64,000 bases of DNA from Methylomonas sp. MK1 (GTDB lineage Bacteria; Pseudomonadota; Gammaproteobacteria; Methylococcales; Methylomonadaceae): the NCBI RefSeq assembly GCF_000365425.1, contig NZ_AQOV01000001.1:1674001-1738000 (forward strand). Direction: 5' to 3'. The position numbers were made by a program, and so were the translations under genes. Numbering within the stretch: the first letter of the stretch is position 1; the number at the start of each line of letters is the position of its first letter. The notes beneath the pieces were generated by a model. It ran no database searches, was not told the origin of the DNA, and saw only the letters and a program-made list of their open reading frames with translations. Below, piece after piece: positions 36,899 to 47,485 of the stretch.

Positions 36899-37160
36899 GA
36901 CCTTCACCTTTTGTAAATTAAACACGCGAGTGGATGAATTAACGCTGTACTTGCTTCTCGGGTAAAAATTGGCTTACTTTGAAATTCAAGGGCAGCATGT
37001 CCGGCGGCATTTACGCTGCTGTTTTGCTGGCGGCGTAATTAGCGGGGACGGTGTTAATTTAGGGAAATCGAGAGATGCTATCTGTTAAGTTGTTGGCTGG
37101 GAAAGTGTGAGGTTTTTCACAGTTTTATTGGATATAGCTTTGCTGGGTTTTGGGTTTTTG

Positions 37161-37420
37161 TGTCGCTGGCGCGACGGGTGTTTTATATGTCGGGTCTCGG
37201 CCCGACAGCCGAGTGACTTTTCTTTGTTTGGCCAAAGAAAAGTCACCAAAAGAAAGGCCACCCGGAATTCCGCCTTAATCCTGCGCTTCTCGCTTTTGGC
37301 GAGGGTTTTCGGAAGGGGCTTCCTGCCCCTCCGAAAACGAGCGGCATCCCTGCCGCTCCCCCTTCGGGCTAATCTCGCCAAAAGCTCCGATGCTCGGGGC
37401 GGAATAACGGGAATAGTCCA
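37161..37420 (+). repeat. Structured repeat copy G (left member of pair G/H)
   Basis: Module 1 has GTCGC-TGGC-GCGAC, GTCGGG-TCTCGG-CCCGAC with CCGAG downstream, and GTGACTTTTCTTTG/CAAAGAAAAGTCAC. Module 2 has a perfect GCTTTTGGCGAG/CTCGCCAAAAGC outer stem, an inner GAGCGGCATCCCTGCCGCTC hairpin and CCCTTCGGG. The surrounding gap 36899-37580 contains a promoter-like AT-rich part near 36900-37130, this copy, and the GTAG pair at 37456-37533, with no gene. Confidence 0.88.
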
Positions 37421-37455
37421 CTTCAGCGGTAATTGTGTGCAGGAAAGGTTTTTTG

Positions 37456-37533
37456 GTAGGCTGGGTTGGAACGATAGTGTAAACCCAGCTTTGAGCTTTA
37501 TCGCTCGGTTTCGCGTTGCTCTACCCAGCCTAC
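37456..37533. repeat. GTAG-headed inverted pair, GTAGGCTGGGTT type
   Basis: GTAGGCTGGGTT at the left and ACCCAGCCTAC at the right face each other, with another AACCCAGC in the middle. It lies between copy G and the insertion sequence. Confidence 0.65.
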
Positions 37534-37587
37534 GAGCTCCCCTGCGCGAAATCAGGGGATAAACCCCATCGCGGCAGATTGTAGTGG

Positions 37588-38804
<1,217 letters not shown>

Positions 38805-38866
38805 CTATTCGGGTGTCCGTTTTTATTAGACCACTACAGATAAGATTGGAAAGTTAAATTTGAGGC

Positions 38867-38935
38867 GTAGGGTGGGCAATTTTGCCCACCACTTGGCATT
38901 AATTCCGCGTGAGCACTAAATCGTACCCACCCTAC
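38867..38935. repeat. Inverted pair of GTAG REP-like hairpins
   Basis: A plus unit at 38867-38890 (GTAGGGTGGGCAATTTTGCC) and a minus unit at 38905-38935 ending CTAC face each other. They lie directly upstream of the cargo gene at 38947. Confidence 0.7.
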
Positions 38936-38946
38936 TAGGCTAATTC

Positions 38947-39756
38947 ATGAATGCAAACAATAACCTGCGTAATCTTGTCACTGAATCACTAGTGATTGCC
39001 ATTGTTCCATTGATTGCTTACGCAACGGCAATCGCCTACGAGGCTGGATACAATTCAATTTTTGACATACCAGTTGAATTGATTTCGATATCTACTGTTA
39101 ATATTTATATCGCTATTGGTTATGTGCTTTCGGTGTTTTGTTTTATTGCATTTTATGCTCAATCATTATTCAGTATATTTGGCAAAACAATAAAAATATC
39201 AGATCCCATAAAAAACATATTACTCAAGCACTTTCTGCCTCTTGGCTTGATGTTGATTGTTTCAATGATGGCTTTTGGAATTAGGCTGTGGCGTGATTAT
39301 TTTTGGATAGCCATCATATTAATCATATGGATCATTATCTATTTTATACCACCCATTTTTAGGAAAGATAAGACAAAAAGTTTTGCAAGTTATTTTGATA
39401 GTCTAGAGGAAGAGGAATTAAAAAAATTTAATGGCAGCGAATCATTGGCTCAAAACATTCTCAACTCATTCGGTATAAAGTTTTATAATTTAAGCCTTCT
39501 TTTATTTTGTTCATTTCTCACTATTTATTCCGGATATGGCCTAGGCAAACGAATTGCCCAAGAACAGGAGTACTTTCTAATTGATAAAGACAGGCCTAAC
39601 CTAATTTATCTAAAGTTACTGGAAGATAAAATAATTTCTGCCCAGTACAATGGTAAAACCCTTAGCGACTTAACGATTAATAAGATGCCTCCAGAAACCT
39701 CAATAACCTTTATTAAGAAGAAAATTGGGCCATTAAGCTCTCGTAGGTCAGATTAA
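38947..39756 (+). CDS. Multi-pass membrane protein, unknown (island cargo)
   Basis: The 269-residue protein has about five to six hydrophobic helices (SLVIAIVPLIAYATAIAY, IYIAIGYVLSVFCFIAFYA, LPLGLMLIVSMMAFGI, FWIAIILIIWIIIYFIPP, NLSLLLFCSFLTIYSGYGL). A charged loop (SYFDSLEEEELKKFNGSE) and a soluble C-terminal domain of about 65 residues with Lys-rich end complete it. It has no recognised family. It is strongly AT-rich compared with the urease genes and lies between copies G and H together with the insertion sequence, consistent with acquisition. Confidence 0.65.
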   Translation: MNANNNLRNLVTESLVIAIVPLIAYATAIAYEAGYNSIFDIPVELISISTVNIYIAIGYVLSVFCFIAFYAQSLFSIFGKTIKISDPIKNILLKHFLPLGLMLIVSMMAFGIRLWRDYFWIAIILIIWIIIYFIPPIFRKDKTKSFASYFDSLEEEELKKFNGSESLAQNILNSFGIKFYNLSLLLFCSFLTIYSGYGLGKRIAQEQEYFLIDKDRPNLIYLKLLEDKIISAQYNGKTLSDLTINKMPPETSITFIKKKIGPLSSRRSD

Positions 39757-39809
39757 CGATTCCAGAGTGTCGGGGTCGGAGCGATAATTGACTGGAGAGC
39801 TTTATATTT

Positions 39810-40108
39810 GGGGAGGGTTTGAGCGGATCAGCCCGAAGGGGCGCGGCAGGAATCCGCGCTTTTTTCGCAGGGGCTGGGATGCCCCTTCGAAACACCCCGT
39901 TCAAACCCTTCGGCGCGCAGGATTAAAGCGGCATGGGGCGGCCTTTCTTTTGGGCACTTTTCTTTGACCGCCCAAAGAAAAGTACCTCGGCTGTCGGGCC
40001 GACAAATCGGTAGGATAACCGATTTGCATGCGGAGCACCCTTAGGGCGAAACACATGCATGTGTTTCGTGAAACCGACTTAAAACAAAACCCGTCGCGAC
40101 AGCGACAC
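39810..40108 (-). repeat. Structured repeat copy H (right member of pair G/H)
   Basis: On the minus strand module 2 has GGGTTTGAACGG/CCGCTCAAACCC, an inner GCGCGG...CCGCGC hairpin and CCCCTTCGGG. Module 1 has CACTTTTCTTTG/CAAAGAAAAGT. The GTCGG...CCGAC hairpin is split by the nested element at 40004-40074. The outer end (GTCGC...GCGAC) is 55 bp from the ureE start. The rest of the gap 39757-40163 holds a GTAG hairpin only. Confidence 0.85.
40004..40074 (-). repeat. Small nested structured element in copy H
   Basis: On the minus strand: CACATGCATGTG, GCCCTAAGGGTGC, GCATGC and AAATCGG...CCGATTT. It matches the insert of copy A in order and largely in sequence, but sits at a different place, inside the loop of the second module 1 hairpin. 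Confidence 0.7.
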
Positions 40109-40114
40109 AGCCAA

Positions 40115-40150
40115 CGTGTTGGGTTACGGCTATCGCCTAACCCAACCTAC
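40115..40150 (-). repeat. GTAG-headed REP-like hairpin before ureE
   Basis: On the minus strand GTAGGTTGGGTTAGGC pairs with GTAACCCAACA. It is the same subfamily as the unit after urtB and ends 13 bp before the ureE start codon. Confidence 0.7.
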
Positions 40151-40163
40151 ACAAAGTAAAACA

Positions 40164-40595
40164 ATGCTAAAACTCACCGAAACCACCAATACCGAAGAAA
40201 CCCCCGACGACACCCTAACCCTCCCCTTCGAGGCCCGGCAAAAATCCCGCCAACCGGCAACCACAAAAGGCGGCATCCAAGTCGGCGTATTTTTACCCCG
40301 GGGCCAAACCCTAAGACACGGGGCAATCCTAACCAACGGCCAAGGCTTTAAAGTGCGCATCGACGCAGCGCCAGAGCAATTGTCGGTGGTGAAATGCAGC
40401 GACCAATTATTGTTCGCCAAAGCCTGTTACCACCTGGGCAACCGCCATATCGCCCTGCAAATTCTGCCGGACGAATTGCGTTACCTGGCCGATCATGTGC
40501 TGGATCAAATGCTGGTGGGTTTGGGGTTGACGGTCGAACATCACACCCTGCCCTTTGAACCGGAAAGCGGCGCGTATCATAGCCATGGTCACTGA
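40164..40595 (+). CDS. ureE: Urease accessory protein UreE (nickel chaperone)
   Basis: From the ATG at 40164 the protein has 143 residues. It has the UreE N-domain ([38 protein letters not shown]) and the metal-binding C-domain ([25 protein letters not shown]). It ends in a short His motif, YHSHGH. It delivers nickel to the UreDFG-apourease complex. The frame is open upstream to 40116 but that lies within a REP-like hairpin. It overlaps ureF by 11 bp. Confidence 0.94.
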   Translation: MLKLTETTNTEETPDDTLTLPFEARQKSRQPATTKGGIQVGVFLPRGQTLRHGAILTNGQGFKVRIDAAPEQLSVVKCSDQLLFAKACYHLGNRHIALQILPDELRYLADHVLDQMLVGLGLTVEHHTLPFEPESGAYHSHGH

Positions 40596-41259
40596 TTTGT
40601 CTCTGATAAGGCTGCTGCAACTGGTCAGCCCCGGCTTGCCGATCGGCATGTACAGCTATTCGCAAGGGCTGGAGCGGGCGGTAGACGATGGCTGGCTTAC
40701 CAGCACCGAGCAAGTGGCCGACTGGCTGCACGGCTTGTTGCAAAATGGCTTAACCCAAGTGGATGCGCCGATTCTGGCTCGGCTTTACGACGCCTGGCAC
40801 GCGAACGATTTGGCTGGAGTAGAACTTTGGAGCAAAACCTTGATGGCCTGTCGGGAAACCGCCGAATTGCGCGCAGAGGATAGACAAACCGGCCAAGCCT
40901 TAGCACGCTTACTGGTGAACTTGGAATTACCAGAAGCGGAGACTTGGCAAAAGCGGCCGGATGCCACCCTGGCGGCTTTGTTTGCCCTGGCTGCAACACG
41001 ATGGCAAATCAGCAAAACTGACGCAGTCACCGGTTATCTATGGGGCTGGCTGGAAAATCAGGTGTTGTGCGCGGTCAAATTGGTCCCGTTGGGGCAAGTG
41101 GCCGGGCAAAAGCTATTAAAAAGTCTGGCGGGGGAATTGCCGGCTTTGGTCGATCAGGCTTTGCAATTAACCGATGCCGAAATCGGCGGCAGTTGCTTTG
41201 GCTGGACGCTGGCCAGCAGCCGGCATGAGATGCAATATTCGCGGCTATTCAGATCGTGA
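40585..41259 (+). CDS. ureF: Urease accessory protein UreF
   Basis: From the ATG at 40585 the protein has 224 residues; an upstream TTG at 40555 would extend it by 10 residues that are not typical. Signatures are [40 protein letters not shown] and a final [12 protein letters not shown]. UreF is the GTPase-activating partner of UreG in urease maturation. It is translationally coupled to ureE. Confidence 0.94.
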   Translation: MVTDLSLIRLLQLVSPGLPIGMYSYSQGLERAVDDGWLTSTEQVADWLHGLLQNGLTQVDAPILARLYDAWHANDLAGVELWSKTLMACRETAELRAEDRQTGQALARLLVNLELPEAETWQKRPDATLAALFALAATRWQISKTDAVTGYLWGWLENQVLCAVKLVPLGQVAGQKLLKSLAGELPALVDQALQLTDAEIGGSCFGWTLASSRHEMQYSRLFRS

Positions 41260-41271
41260 AACAACAAAAAC

Positions 41272-41329
41272 GTAGCCTCGATGCAATCGAGGTTTGAGCA
41301 ACCTTCACCCCGGATTACATCCGGGCTAC
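41272..41329. repeat. Inverted pair of GTAG REP-like hairpins between ureF and ureG
   Basis: A plus unit GTAG-CCTCGATGCAATCGAGG (41272-41292) and a minus unit ending CTAC with CCCGGATTACATCCGGG (41308-41329) fill the 83-bp spacer. ureF and ureG usually follow each other closely. Confidence 0.75.
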
Positions 41330-41342
41330 TTTGGATGAAAAC

Positions 41343-41960
41343 ATGACTGATAAACAAATATTACGAGTAGGCATCGGCGGCCCGGTCGGCTCGGGTAAGA
41401 CAGCGCTGGTGGATGCCTTGTGCAAGAAGATGCGCGACGATTACGAGATCGGCGTGGTCACCAACGATATTTACACCCGCGAGGATCAGCAGTTCTTGAT
41501 TCGTAGCCAGGCCTTGCCGGAAGAGCGGATTTTGGGCGTGGAAACCGGCGGCTGCCCGCATACCGCCATCCGCGAAGACGCGTCGATGAATCTGGCAGCG
41601 GTGGATGAGTTGTGCGAGCGCTGGCCAGAGCTGGATTTTGTAATGGTAGAAAGCGGCGGCGACAATCTCAGCGCCACCTTTAGCCCGGAACTGGCTGACC
41701 TGACGATTTACGTGATCGACGTGTCGGCCGGAGACAAGATTCCGCGCAAGGGCGGCCCCGGCATCACCCGCTCGGATTTATTGGTGATCAATAAAATCGA
41801 TCTGGCGCCTTACGTCGGCGCCTCGCTGGAAGTGATGGACCGCGATGCGAAAAAGATGCGCGGCGAGCGGCCGTTCGTGTTTACCAATATCAAAACCGGC
41901 AATGGCTTGGAAGCGGTCGCTGACTTTATTGTCAAGCAAGGCATGCTGCAAACGCATTAA
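41343..41960 (+). CDS. ureG: Urease accessory GTPase UreG
   Basis: From the ATG at 41343 the protein has 205 residues. It has the P-loop [33 protein letters not shown], the metal-binding [19 protein letters not shown] (Cys-Pro-His), and [35 protein letters not shown] carries the G4 motif. It couples GTP hydrolysis to nickel insertion. The TTG at 41331 would add four residues and is less likely. Confidence 0.97.
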   Translation: MTDKQILRVGIGGPVGSGKTALVDALCKKMRDDYEIGVVTNDIYTREDQQFLIRSQALPEERILGVETGGCPHTAIREDASMNLAAVDELCERWPELDFVMVESGGDNLSATFSPELADLTIYVIDVSAGDKIPRKGGPGITRSDLLVINKIDLAPYVGASLEVMDRDAKKMRGERPFVFTNIKTGNGLEAVADFIVKQGMLQTH

Positions 41961-42032
41961 TGGCGATAGTCAGTCAAGGTTGACTTTTAGCCAGCACTGG
42001 TATGCTCAAGGATAATGGATTAGGAGGGAAAA

Positions 42033-42578
42033 ATGATGAAAACCGCGTTTTTAATAGCCAGCTTGTGGGCTTGCTCCGTGTCGGTAGCCGGAGCCGAGAC
42101 TTGCCCGGAATTGTTGAATTACAAAATGACCAAGCTTCGCTCCCATGAGCAAATCGATTTTTGCCAGGCGTTTCAAGGCAAAGTGATCCTAGCCGTCAAT
42201 ACCGCCAGCAATTGCGGCTACACGCCGCAATTCAAAGGTCTGGAAGCCTTGTATCAAAAGTATAAGGATCAAGGTTTGGTGGTAGTCGGCTTCCCATCCA
42301 ACGATTTTAATCAGGAGTTCGCCGAAGCGGAGAAAACCGCTAACGTCTGCTATATCAATTACGGCGTGACCTTCCCCATGCTGGAAAAAAGCCAGGTGAA
42401 GGGGACAGGGGCGAACGGTTTTTTCCAAAAGTTAGTTAAAGCCACTGGGCAGGCGCCGGCCTGGAATTTTCACAAATACTTGATTGATCGTAGCGGAAAT
42501 AGCGTGGCGGCCTTTCCCAGCGATGTGACGCCGGAACAGCTGGATTCGAAGATCAGCGCCTTGCTATCCGCTAAATAG
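42033..42578 (+). CDS. Exported glutathione peroxidase-like thiol peroxidase
   Basis: The 181-residue protein has a signal peptide (cleaved near VAGAE), unusual for this family. The peroxidase core is clear: VILAVNTASNCGYTPQFKGLEALYQKY with the peroxidatic Cys instead of selenocysteine, GFPSNDFNQEF, and the C-terminal APAWNFHKYLIDRSG containing the catalytic Trp-Asn. It would reduce hydroperoxides in the periplasm. AGGAGGG precedes the double ATG. A terminator follows. Confidence 0.92.
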   Translation: MMKTAFLIASLWACSVSVAGAETCPELLNYKMTKLRSHEQIDFCQAFQGKVILAVNTASNCGYTPQFKGLEALYQKYKDQGLVVVGFPSNDFNQEFAEAEKTANVCYINYGVTFPMLEKSQVKGTGANGFFQKLVKATGQAPAWNFHKYLIDRSGNSVAAFPSDVTPEQLDSKISALLSAK

Positions 42579-42598
42579 TGTTGTAAACCTCACCTCTC

Positions 42599-42624
42599 GC
42601 CGGCGGCATGCCGGCATTTTTTAT
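42599..42624 (+). terminator. Rho-independent terminator after glutathione peroxidase gene
   Basis: GCCGGC-GGCAT-GCCGGC followed by ATTTTTTATT. It lies 20 bases after the stop and just before the cryptochrome gene. Confidence 0.8.
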
Positions 42625-42639
42625 TCGGACGAGACGACA

Positions 42640-43998
42640 ATGCGCAGAATAGGGCTTTACTGGTTTGGTAATGATTTACGGATGCATGACAATCCCAACC
42701 TGCAACAAGCCAGCGCGGTCGTCGATCAGTTGCTTTGCGTCTATTGTCTGGACCCTGCCTGGCTGGCACCCAACCAGTACGGTATGGCCAACCTGTCGGC
42801 CCAGCGTTGGCGGTTTTTAAAAGAAGCCTTGCAGGACCTGGATAGAAATCTCCAGCAAATCGGTCAGCAATTACTGGTTTGTTACGAAGCACCCGCAACG
42901 GCTATCAGCACGCTAGTCAAAAAACACGGCGTTTCGGTAATTTATCGCAGCCGCCACTGCGGATTTCAGGAACGGCAACAATGGCAGGGCCTGCAAAAGC
43001 TTTTGCCGGGCCTGCGTTTTGTCGAATCGGACACGCAAACCCTGTTCAACCTGAAAGACCTGCCCTTTGCCCAATTGCCGCAGTCCTTTACCCCATTCAA
43101 GGACAGGGTCGAGCAGTTGCCCATCGACCATCCCTTACCGCCGCCCGATGCTCTGCCGCCCAGCCCCGAGCCCAAATCGGATTGGCTATTGAATTTCCCG
43201 GTGTATTTACCGGCCAGTTCAGCACTCGATGCGGAGTTGGCCTTTCGTGGCGGCGAGACGGCGGGCAAAAAACATCTTAAAGCGTATTTCCACAGCAGCT
43301 ACCCCAGCCGTTACAAAGACCAGCGCAACGAACTGGACGGTTGGGAAAATTCCACTAAGTTTTCGCCCTGGCTGGCCCACGGCAATCTGTCAGTACGAAA
43401 GATCTATTCCAGTTTACGCCGCTACGAACAAGACAATGGCGCCAATGAATCAACCTATTGGCTGTATTTTGAATTGCTCTGGCGGGAGTATTTTCAATGG
43501 TACGGCCATCAGTACGGCAAGCAGCTATTTGCGTTTCGCGGCATCAAACAACGCCGGCCATTGACCTGCTTCTATCCGGAACGCTTTCAAAAATGGTGTC
43601 ACGGTTACACGCCTTATCCGCTGGTAAACGCCTGCATGAAACAACTCAACGCCACCGGCTATATGTCCAATCGCGGTCGGCAAATCGTCGCCAGCTGCTT
43701 GGTCAATGAATTGGCCGTGGATTGGCGCTTTGGCGCGGCTTATTTTGAGCAACATTTGCTGGATTACGATGTGGCCAGTAATTGGGGTAATTGGCAATAT
43801 CAAGCCGGGGTGGGCGCTGACCCGCGCGGCCAGCGGCATTTTGATCTGGAAAAACAAACCAGGTTATACGATCCAGACGGGAAGTTCATTCATAAGTGGC
43901 AGGCTGAAATCCGCAATCTACCCTTGGATTCGGTCGATGCCGCCGATTGGCCGGTGGACCCGGCCGCCGCGAAACTGGCATCTATATTGTCGGCTTAG
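42640..43998 (+). CDS. DASH-type cryptochrome/photolyase
   Basis: The 452-residue protein is a cryptochrome-DASH: the N-terminal antenna domain begins IGLYWFGNDLRMHDNPNL and VDQLLCVYCLDP. The FAD domain has SSYPSRYKDQRNELDGW, TKFSPWLAHGNLSVR, YWLYFELLWREYFQW, CMKQLNATGYMSNRGRQIVAS and NWGNWQYQAGVGADPRG. These enzymes repair cyclobutane dimers mainly in single-stranded DNA. All expected regions are present. The gene stands alone. Confidence 0.92.
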   Translation: MRRIGLYWFGNDLRMHDNPNLQQASAVVDQLLCVYCLDPAWLAPNQYGMANLSAQRWRFLKEALQDLDRNLQQIGQQLLVCYEAPATAISTLVKKHGVSVIYRSRHCGFQERQQWQGLQKLLPGLRFVESDTQTLFNLKDLPFAQLPQSFTPFKDRVEQLPIDHPLPPPDALPPSPEPKSDWLLNFPVYLPASSALDAELAFRGGETAGKKHLKAYFHSSYPSRYKDQRNELDGWENSTKFSPWLAHGNLSVRKIYSSLRRYEQDNGANESTYWLYFELLWREYFQWYGHQYGKQLFAFRGIKQRRPLTCFYPERFQKWCHGYTPYPLVNACMKQLNATGYMSNRGRQIVASCLVNELAVDWRFGAAYFEQHLLDYDVASNWGNWQYQAGVGADPRGQRHFDLEKQTRLYDPDGKFIHKWQAEIRNLPLDSVDAADWPVDPAAAKLASILSA

Positions 43999-44031
43999 GC
44001 TAACGATCCAACTCCTCTGTTTGCTGAGATG

Positions 44032-44421
44032 CTAACGGCTTATTCCAAAACTTTTCGCGCAGGATTCGCACCCCAAATAAAATTCCAGCCCATCGTCTTG
44101 CGTTACGGAAATATTACCACCGGCGCGTATCGTCCATTTGCTGGGACGTCCGTGAAAATTCGCAGTTCCTTTCACAAAACAGGGTAAATAGAAATAGCCT
44201 TCCAGATACTCCACCGATGTTATCGGTCTGGCTTTGCGCAAAACGCTTTTTGCTTTCGGCGTGGAAAGTTTAAAGTCCTCGCAGAACGCCCCAGGCTGGT
44301 CGGCACCGGCCATTACTACCCGCACCTGAGTAAACCCATCAATCGCAAAGGCATTTAACGAGAATATGGCCGCGAAAACCCAAAAAGCGGTGCGTACTGT
44401 GTGTGACGGAACCGAACGCAT
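44032..44421 (-). CDS. Small exported protein next to amidase, candidate immunity protein
   Basis: From the ATG at 44421 the protein has 129 residues; a GTG at 44433 would extend it into the upstream gene. A signal peptide (AFWVFAAIFSLNAFA) precedes a mature domain with five cysteines (FCEDF, LPCFV, LGCESC). I do not recognise a family. It lies 5 bp behind the amidase gene in the same operon, and it is exported while the amidase is not, the arrangement of a periplasmic immunity protein with a type VI secretion effector. That role is inferred. Confidence 0.65.
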   Translation of the reverse strand: MRSVPSHTVRTAFWVFAAIFSLNAFAIDGFTQVRVVMAGADQPGAFCEDFKLSTPKAKSVLRKARPITSVEYLEGYFYLPCFVKGTANFHGRPSKWTIRAGGNISVTQDDGLEFYLGCESCAKSFGISR

Positions 44422-44426
44422 CACAT

Positions 44427-45047
44427 TTACCACTTTGCGGAGCTTGCTTCGCTAGGTTGTTTATAACCGACCTCGGAGTGTTTATAGATGTCGTTGGCGG
44501 TCAACCCCAACAATTCCTCCAAGGTATCTATCAACCATTTGAGCGATGCATTTTGCTCGTCGCTTACCAAATCATAACCCTTATCGGCGGAAAAACCGGA
44601 GACGATTTCTATGCCTATGGAATCTTCATTCGTTGGATAGCGATCTGGATACGTTTTAGCTTTTTCGTGCTGATAGAGTTTATTTACCCGCGCCACGTAA
44701 GACTTCTTTTGCTCGAAAAGAATAGCTTTTACATTTTTCAGCTCGTCCGTACTGCAATTTCCAAACTGATAACAACGGCTGCGAATTTCGCCGACATGCC
44801 AACATTTTTGATTTACCCGCGCGGTTTGATAAATGCTGCCATCAACGTCGATTAGAAAATGCGCGCCGTTTTTCCCATTTTCGTAGCTGCTGAAGGACGA
44901 AGCCGATGTTTTGCTGCCGGTTTGGTGAACGACAATTGCATGCACGTTTACCAAATTACCTTTCTCGATCTTCGTGGAAATCTTGTCGGTTACCTGAGCG
45001 GCTAAGACTTTACCGTCCTTCAATGTCGGTTTTACACTATCCGCCAC
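44427..45047 (-). CDS. N-acetylmuramoyl-L-alanine amidase (Amidase_2-like), no signal peptide
   Basis: From a GTG at 45047, with GGAG six bases upstream, the protein has 206 residues; a TTG at 45059 is possible but would leave no ribosome-binding site. The Amidase_2/PGRP fold is indicated by AIVVHQTGS (first zinc His), GAHFLIDVDGSIYQTARVNQKCWHVGE (second region), DSIGIEIVSGF and HSEVGYKQPSEA. It would cut the bond between MurNAc and L-Ala. It has no signal peptide, so delivery to the periplasm must use another route, such as type VI secretion. The companion gene downstream encodes an exported protein. Confidence 0.82.
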   Translation of the reverse strand: MADSVKPTLKDGKVLAAQVTDKISTKIEKGNLVNVHAIVVHQTGSKTSASSFSSYENGKNGAHFLIDVDGSIYQTARVNQKCWHVGEIRSRCYQFGNCSTDELKNVKAILFEQKKSYVARVNKLYQHEKAKTYPDRYPTNEDSIGIEIVSGFSADKGYDLVSDEQNASLKWLIDTLEELLGLTANDIYKHSEVGYKQPSEASSAKW

Positions 45048-45235
45048 CGTTATCTCCAAAAATTATTACTTAACGCTACCCCATCCCTGATCGTTCGAAT
45101 GGCCGGGTGACCATCCAGTAGTAACGCCTTTCCAGCCAAGCCGATAATTTGCCAAAACCGGCATATTCGAGCAATTTTGCATCTCCGGCAAAACCAGCCG
45201 CTAGCGTTTTATACCCCTATCAGACCGCAGCTTAC

Positions 45236-45652
45236 CTAGCGTTGATGCAACAAGCGAAACAACCAAAACCCGGCAAACATCGCCGCAACAAACGCATAAT
45301 TACCCAACACCCCGGCGCTTAATCCCAGCAGAGCCGGTCCTGGACAGAAACCGGACAGCCCCCAGCCGACGCCGAATATCGCCGCACCGGCAATCAGTTT
45401 GCCATCCACACCGGTCGGTACGCTAGCGGAAGGTTCTTGCTCGCGATCAGCGGCGTCATTATTGCGATGCATCAAATAGCGCGCCAGCCCCAGCGTCAAC
45501 AAAGCACTAGCCATGACGAAGGCCAAACTAGGATCCCATGCCCCCGCCACATCCAGAAACGCCAAGACTTTGGCCGGATTGCTCATGCCGGCCACAATCA
45601 AACCCAACCCAAACAGCAGGCCGTAAGCGAATAAATAAACTGTATTTTTCAT
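45236..45652 (-). CDS. YeeE/YedE family half-transporter (C-terminal type)
   Basis: From the ATG at 45652 the protein has 138 residues; the open frame upstream runs through the neighbouring gene and is not the start. Hydrophobic helices dominate (YLFAYGLLFGLGLIVAGMSNPAKVLAFLDV). The family cysteine motif is in GVGWGLSGFCPGPALLGL. YeeE/YedE proteins move sulfur compounds such as thiosulfate. It pairs with the preceding gene as two halves of one transporter and precedes cysteine synthase. Confidence 0.85.
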   Translation of the reverse strand: MKNTVYLFAYGLLFGLGLIVAGMSNPAKVLAFLDVAGAWDPSLAFVMASALLTLGLARYLMHRNNDAADREQEPSASVPTGVDGKLIAGAAIFGVGWGLSGFCPGPALLGLSAGVLGNYAFVAAMFAGFWLFRLLHQR

Positions 45653-45666
45653 CAAGAAAGTCCGGT

Positions 45667-46083
45667 TTAGAGCAAGTGACGAACAATAAATACTGTGATA
45701 CCGGCAGTCAGCATGAAGGTCAGCGTCGCCACGATGGAACGAACCGACAAGCGGGCGATACCGCAAACACCATGTCCGCTGGTGCAACCGCCGCCAAGCC
45801 GCGTACCGTACCCCACCAATAGGCCGGCAATTGCCAGCAGACCGGGCGAGGCATCCAAGTCCAGCGCGATGTCTGCGCCGCTCAAGCGATACAGGGGCGC
45901 GCTGGCCAGCAGGCCGGCCAGAAACCAGCCACGCCAGACACTGCTCTCGCTCCAAGGCGGTAATATGCCTGCCGCGATGCCGGAGATGCCGGCGGTATGT
46001 TTATGGGTAAACAGCAATAGGGCTGCAGATAGCCCGATCATCGCGCCCCCGGCCAGCGCGGATAAAATCGTCAAATAATTCAT
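45667..46083 (-). CDS. YeeE/YedE family half-transporter (N-terminal type)
   Basis: The 138-residue membrane protein contains GGAMIGLSAALLLFTHKHTAGISG and the conserved cysteine motif YGTRLGGGCTSGHGVCGIARLS, a hallmark of YeeE/YedE (DUF395) proteins. It lies 14 bp upstream of the second half. Together they likely import thiosulfate or a related sulfur species, a role suggested by the nearby cysteine synthase. Confidence 0.87.
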   Translation of the reverse strand: MNYLTILSALAGGAMIGLSAALLLFTHKHTAGISGIAAGILPPWSESSVWRGWFLAGLLASAPLYRLSGADIALDLDASPGLLAIAGLLVGYGTRLGGGCTSGHGVCGIARLSVRSIVATLTFMLTAGITVFIVRHLL

Positions 46084-46233
46084 GCGTGAGTCTTGCCAAA
46101 AATCCGGTATTGAATCAGAAACCGCAATACCAAACCAGGGTTACCGCACTTTAACGCCGATAAAAATCGCTTTGATTACACTCATTTTAAAATTGCTCAC
46201 GCACGCTAACAGCGACTATCCCTGACATTCTCT

Positions 46234-47184
46234 TTACTCGCCGAACAGCGACGAGCTCAAATAACGTTCACCGGAATCCGGCAACACCGCGACGATAATC
46301 TTGCCGGCATGTTCCGGACGCTTGGCCAGACGCACTGCAACAGCAAGCGCCGCGCCGCTGGAAATACCGGCCATAATGCCCTCTTCCTTAGCAAGGCGTC
46401 GTGTATAGGCGATGGCTTCAGCGTCTTCCACCGGCTCGATCAAGTCAATCAACGACAAATCCAAAATCTGCGGCACAAAGCCGGCACCTATGCCTTGAAT
46501 GCCATGCGGCAAGGCTTGCAAAGGCAACCCGGCGCGGGTCTGGCTTAATACCGGACTGCCGGACGGCTCGACAGCGACACTGAGTACCGGTCTACCGCAA
46601 TGTTTTTTCAGATAACGCGACACACCGGTAATCGTACCGCCGGTGCCGACGCCGGCGACAAAGATATCGACCTGGCCGCCGCTATCGCGCCAAATTTCCG
46701 GGCCGGTGGTTTGCTCGTGGATCGCCGGATTAGCCGGATTTTTAAATTGTTCCAGCAATAGATAATGCTCAGGGTCGGCCGCGGCAATCGCCTCAGCCTT
46801 TTCCACTGCTGCGCGCATACCCAGCGCGCCATCGGTCAGCAGCAAGTTCGCCCCATACGCCAATAATAATGTGCGGCGCTCCTGGCTCATATTGTCCGGC
46901 ATCGTTAACGTGATGGGAATGCCACGCGCGGCAGCCACCGCAGCCAACGCAATACCGGAATTACCGCTGGTGGCTTCCAGTAAAGTTTTGCCTGCCTTTA
47001 ATAAGCCTTGACGCTCGGCGGCCCAGACCATCGCCGCACCGACCCGACATTTCACCGAATAGGACGGATTGCGGCCTTCAATTTTCACCAGCAGCGTCGC
47101 GTTCAATCCTTGGCTGATATGATTGATCCGCACCAAAGGCGTTCGACCTATCGACTGGGAATTATCTGAGTACCAAGCGGGCAT
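46234..47184 (-). CDS. cysK: Cysteine synthase (O-acetylserine sulfhydrylase)
   Basis: The 316-residue PLP enzyme makes cysteine from O-acetylserine and sulfide. The PLP lysine is Lys45 in [11 protein letters not shown]. The substrate loop is [11 protein letters not shown], the phosphate-binding loop [18 protein letters not shown], and the C-terminal part [11 protein letters not shown]. The sequence resembles CysK more than CysM. It is followed downstream by the two YeeE/YedE genes, which fits a sulfur-assimilation group. Confidence 0.93.
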   Translation of the reverse strand: MPAWYSDNSQSIGRTPLVRINHISQGLNATLLVKIEGRNPSYSVKCRVGAAMVWAAERQGLLKAGKTLLEATSGNSGIALAAVAAARGIPITLTMPDNMSQERRTLLLAYGANLLLTDGALGMRAAVEKAEAIAAADPEHYLLLEQFKNPANPAIHEQTTGPEIWRDSGGQVDIFVAGVGTGGTITGVSRYLKKHCGRPVLSVAVEPSGSPVLSQTRAGLPLQALPHGIQGIGAGFVPQILDLSLIDLIEPVEDAEAIAYTRRLAKEEGIMAGISSGAALAVAVRLAKRPEHAGKIIVAVLPDSGERYLSSSLFGE

Positions 47185-47485
47185 GGCGGGTTTCCTGTGG
47201 GATACGGGGGTTACTCTGTGTAAGAAAAATGACCCGACCTATTGTGCCGGATTCTAAAACCATTCGCTGACGGCCTTTCTTAGAAAAGCTATCCAAGCAG
47301 CAGGCCTATTTTTATTCACCTCTCAAGTAGTTTATTTGCATAAAACCCGTGGCACACCGCTTGTAATCAGTATTCTTCCAGTGATCAAACGGTGTAATAG
47401 AATCGTTATTTGAATTGAATAACAAAAACAGGTATAAGCCTCTGCGAAGGGGGAGTAATTTTTTATTTTTTGAGGTTGTATAAAT
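47185..47485. other. AT-rich divergent promoter region
   Basis: This 301-bp gap between cysK and the PEP-CTERM gene is AT-rich and should hold promoters for both. No hairpin, repeat or small gene stands out. Confidence 0.4.

Noticed and set aside
45653..45955. N-terminal extension of the YeeE/YedE half-protein at 45236
   Set aside because: It is an out-of-frame reading of the neighbouring YeeE/YedE gene, Arg-rich and without helices.
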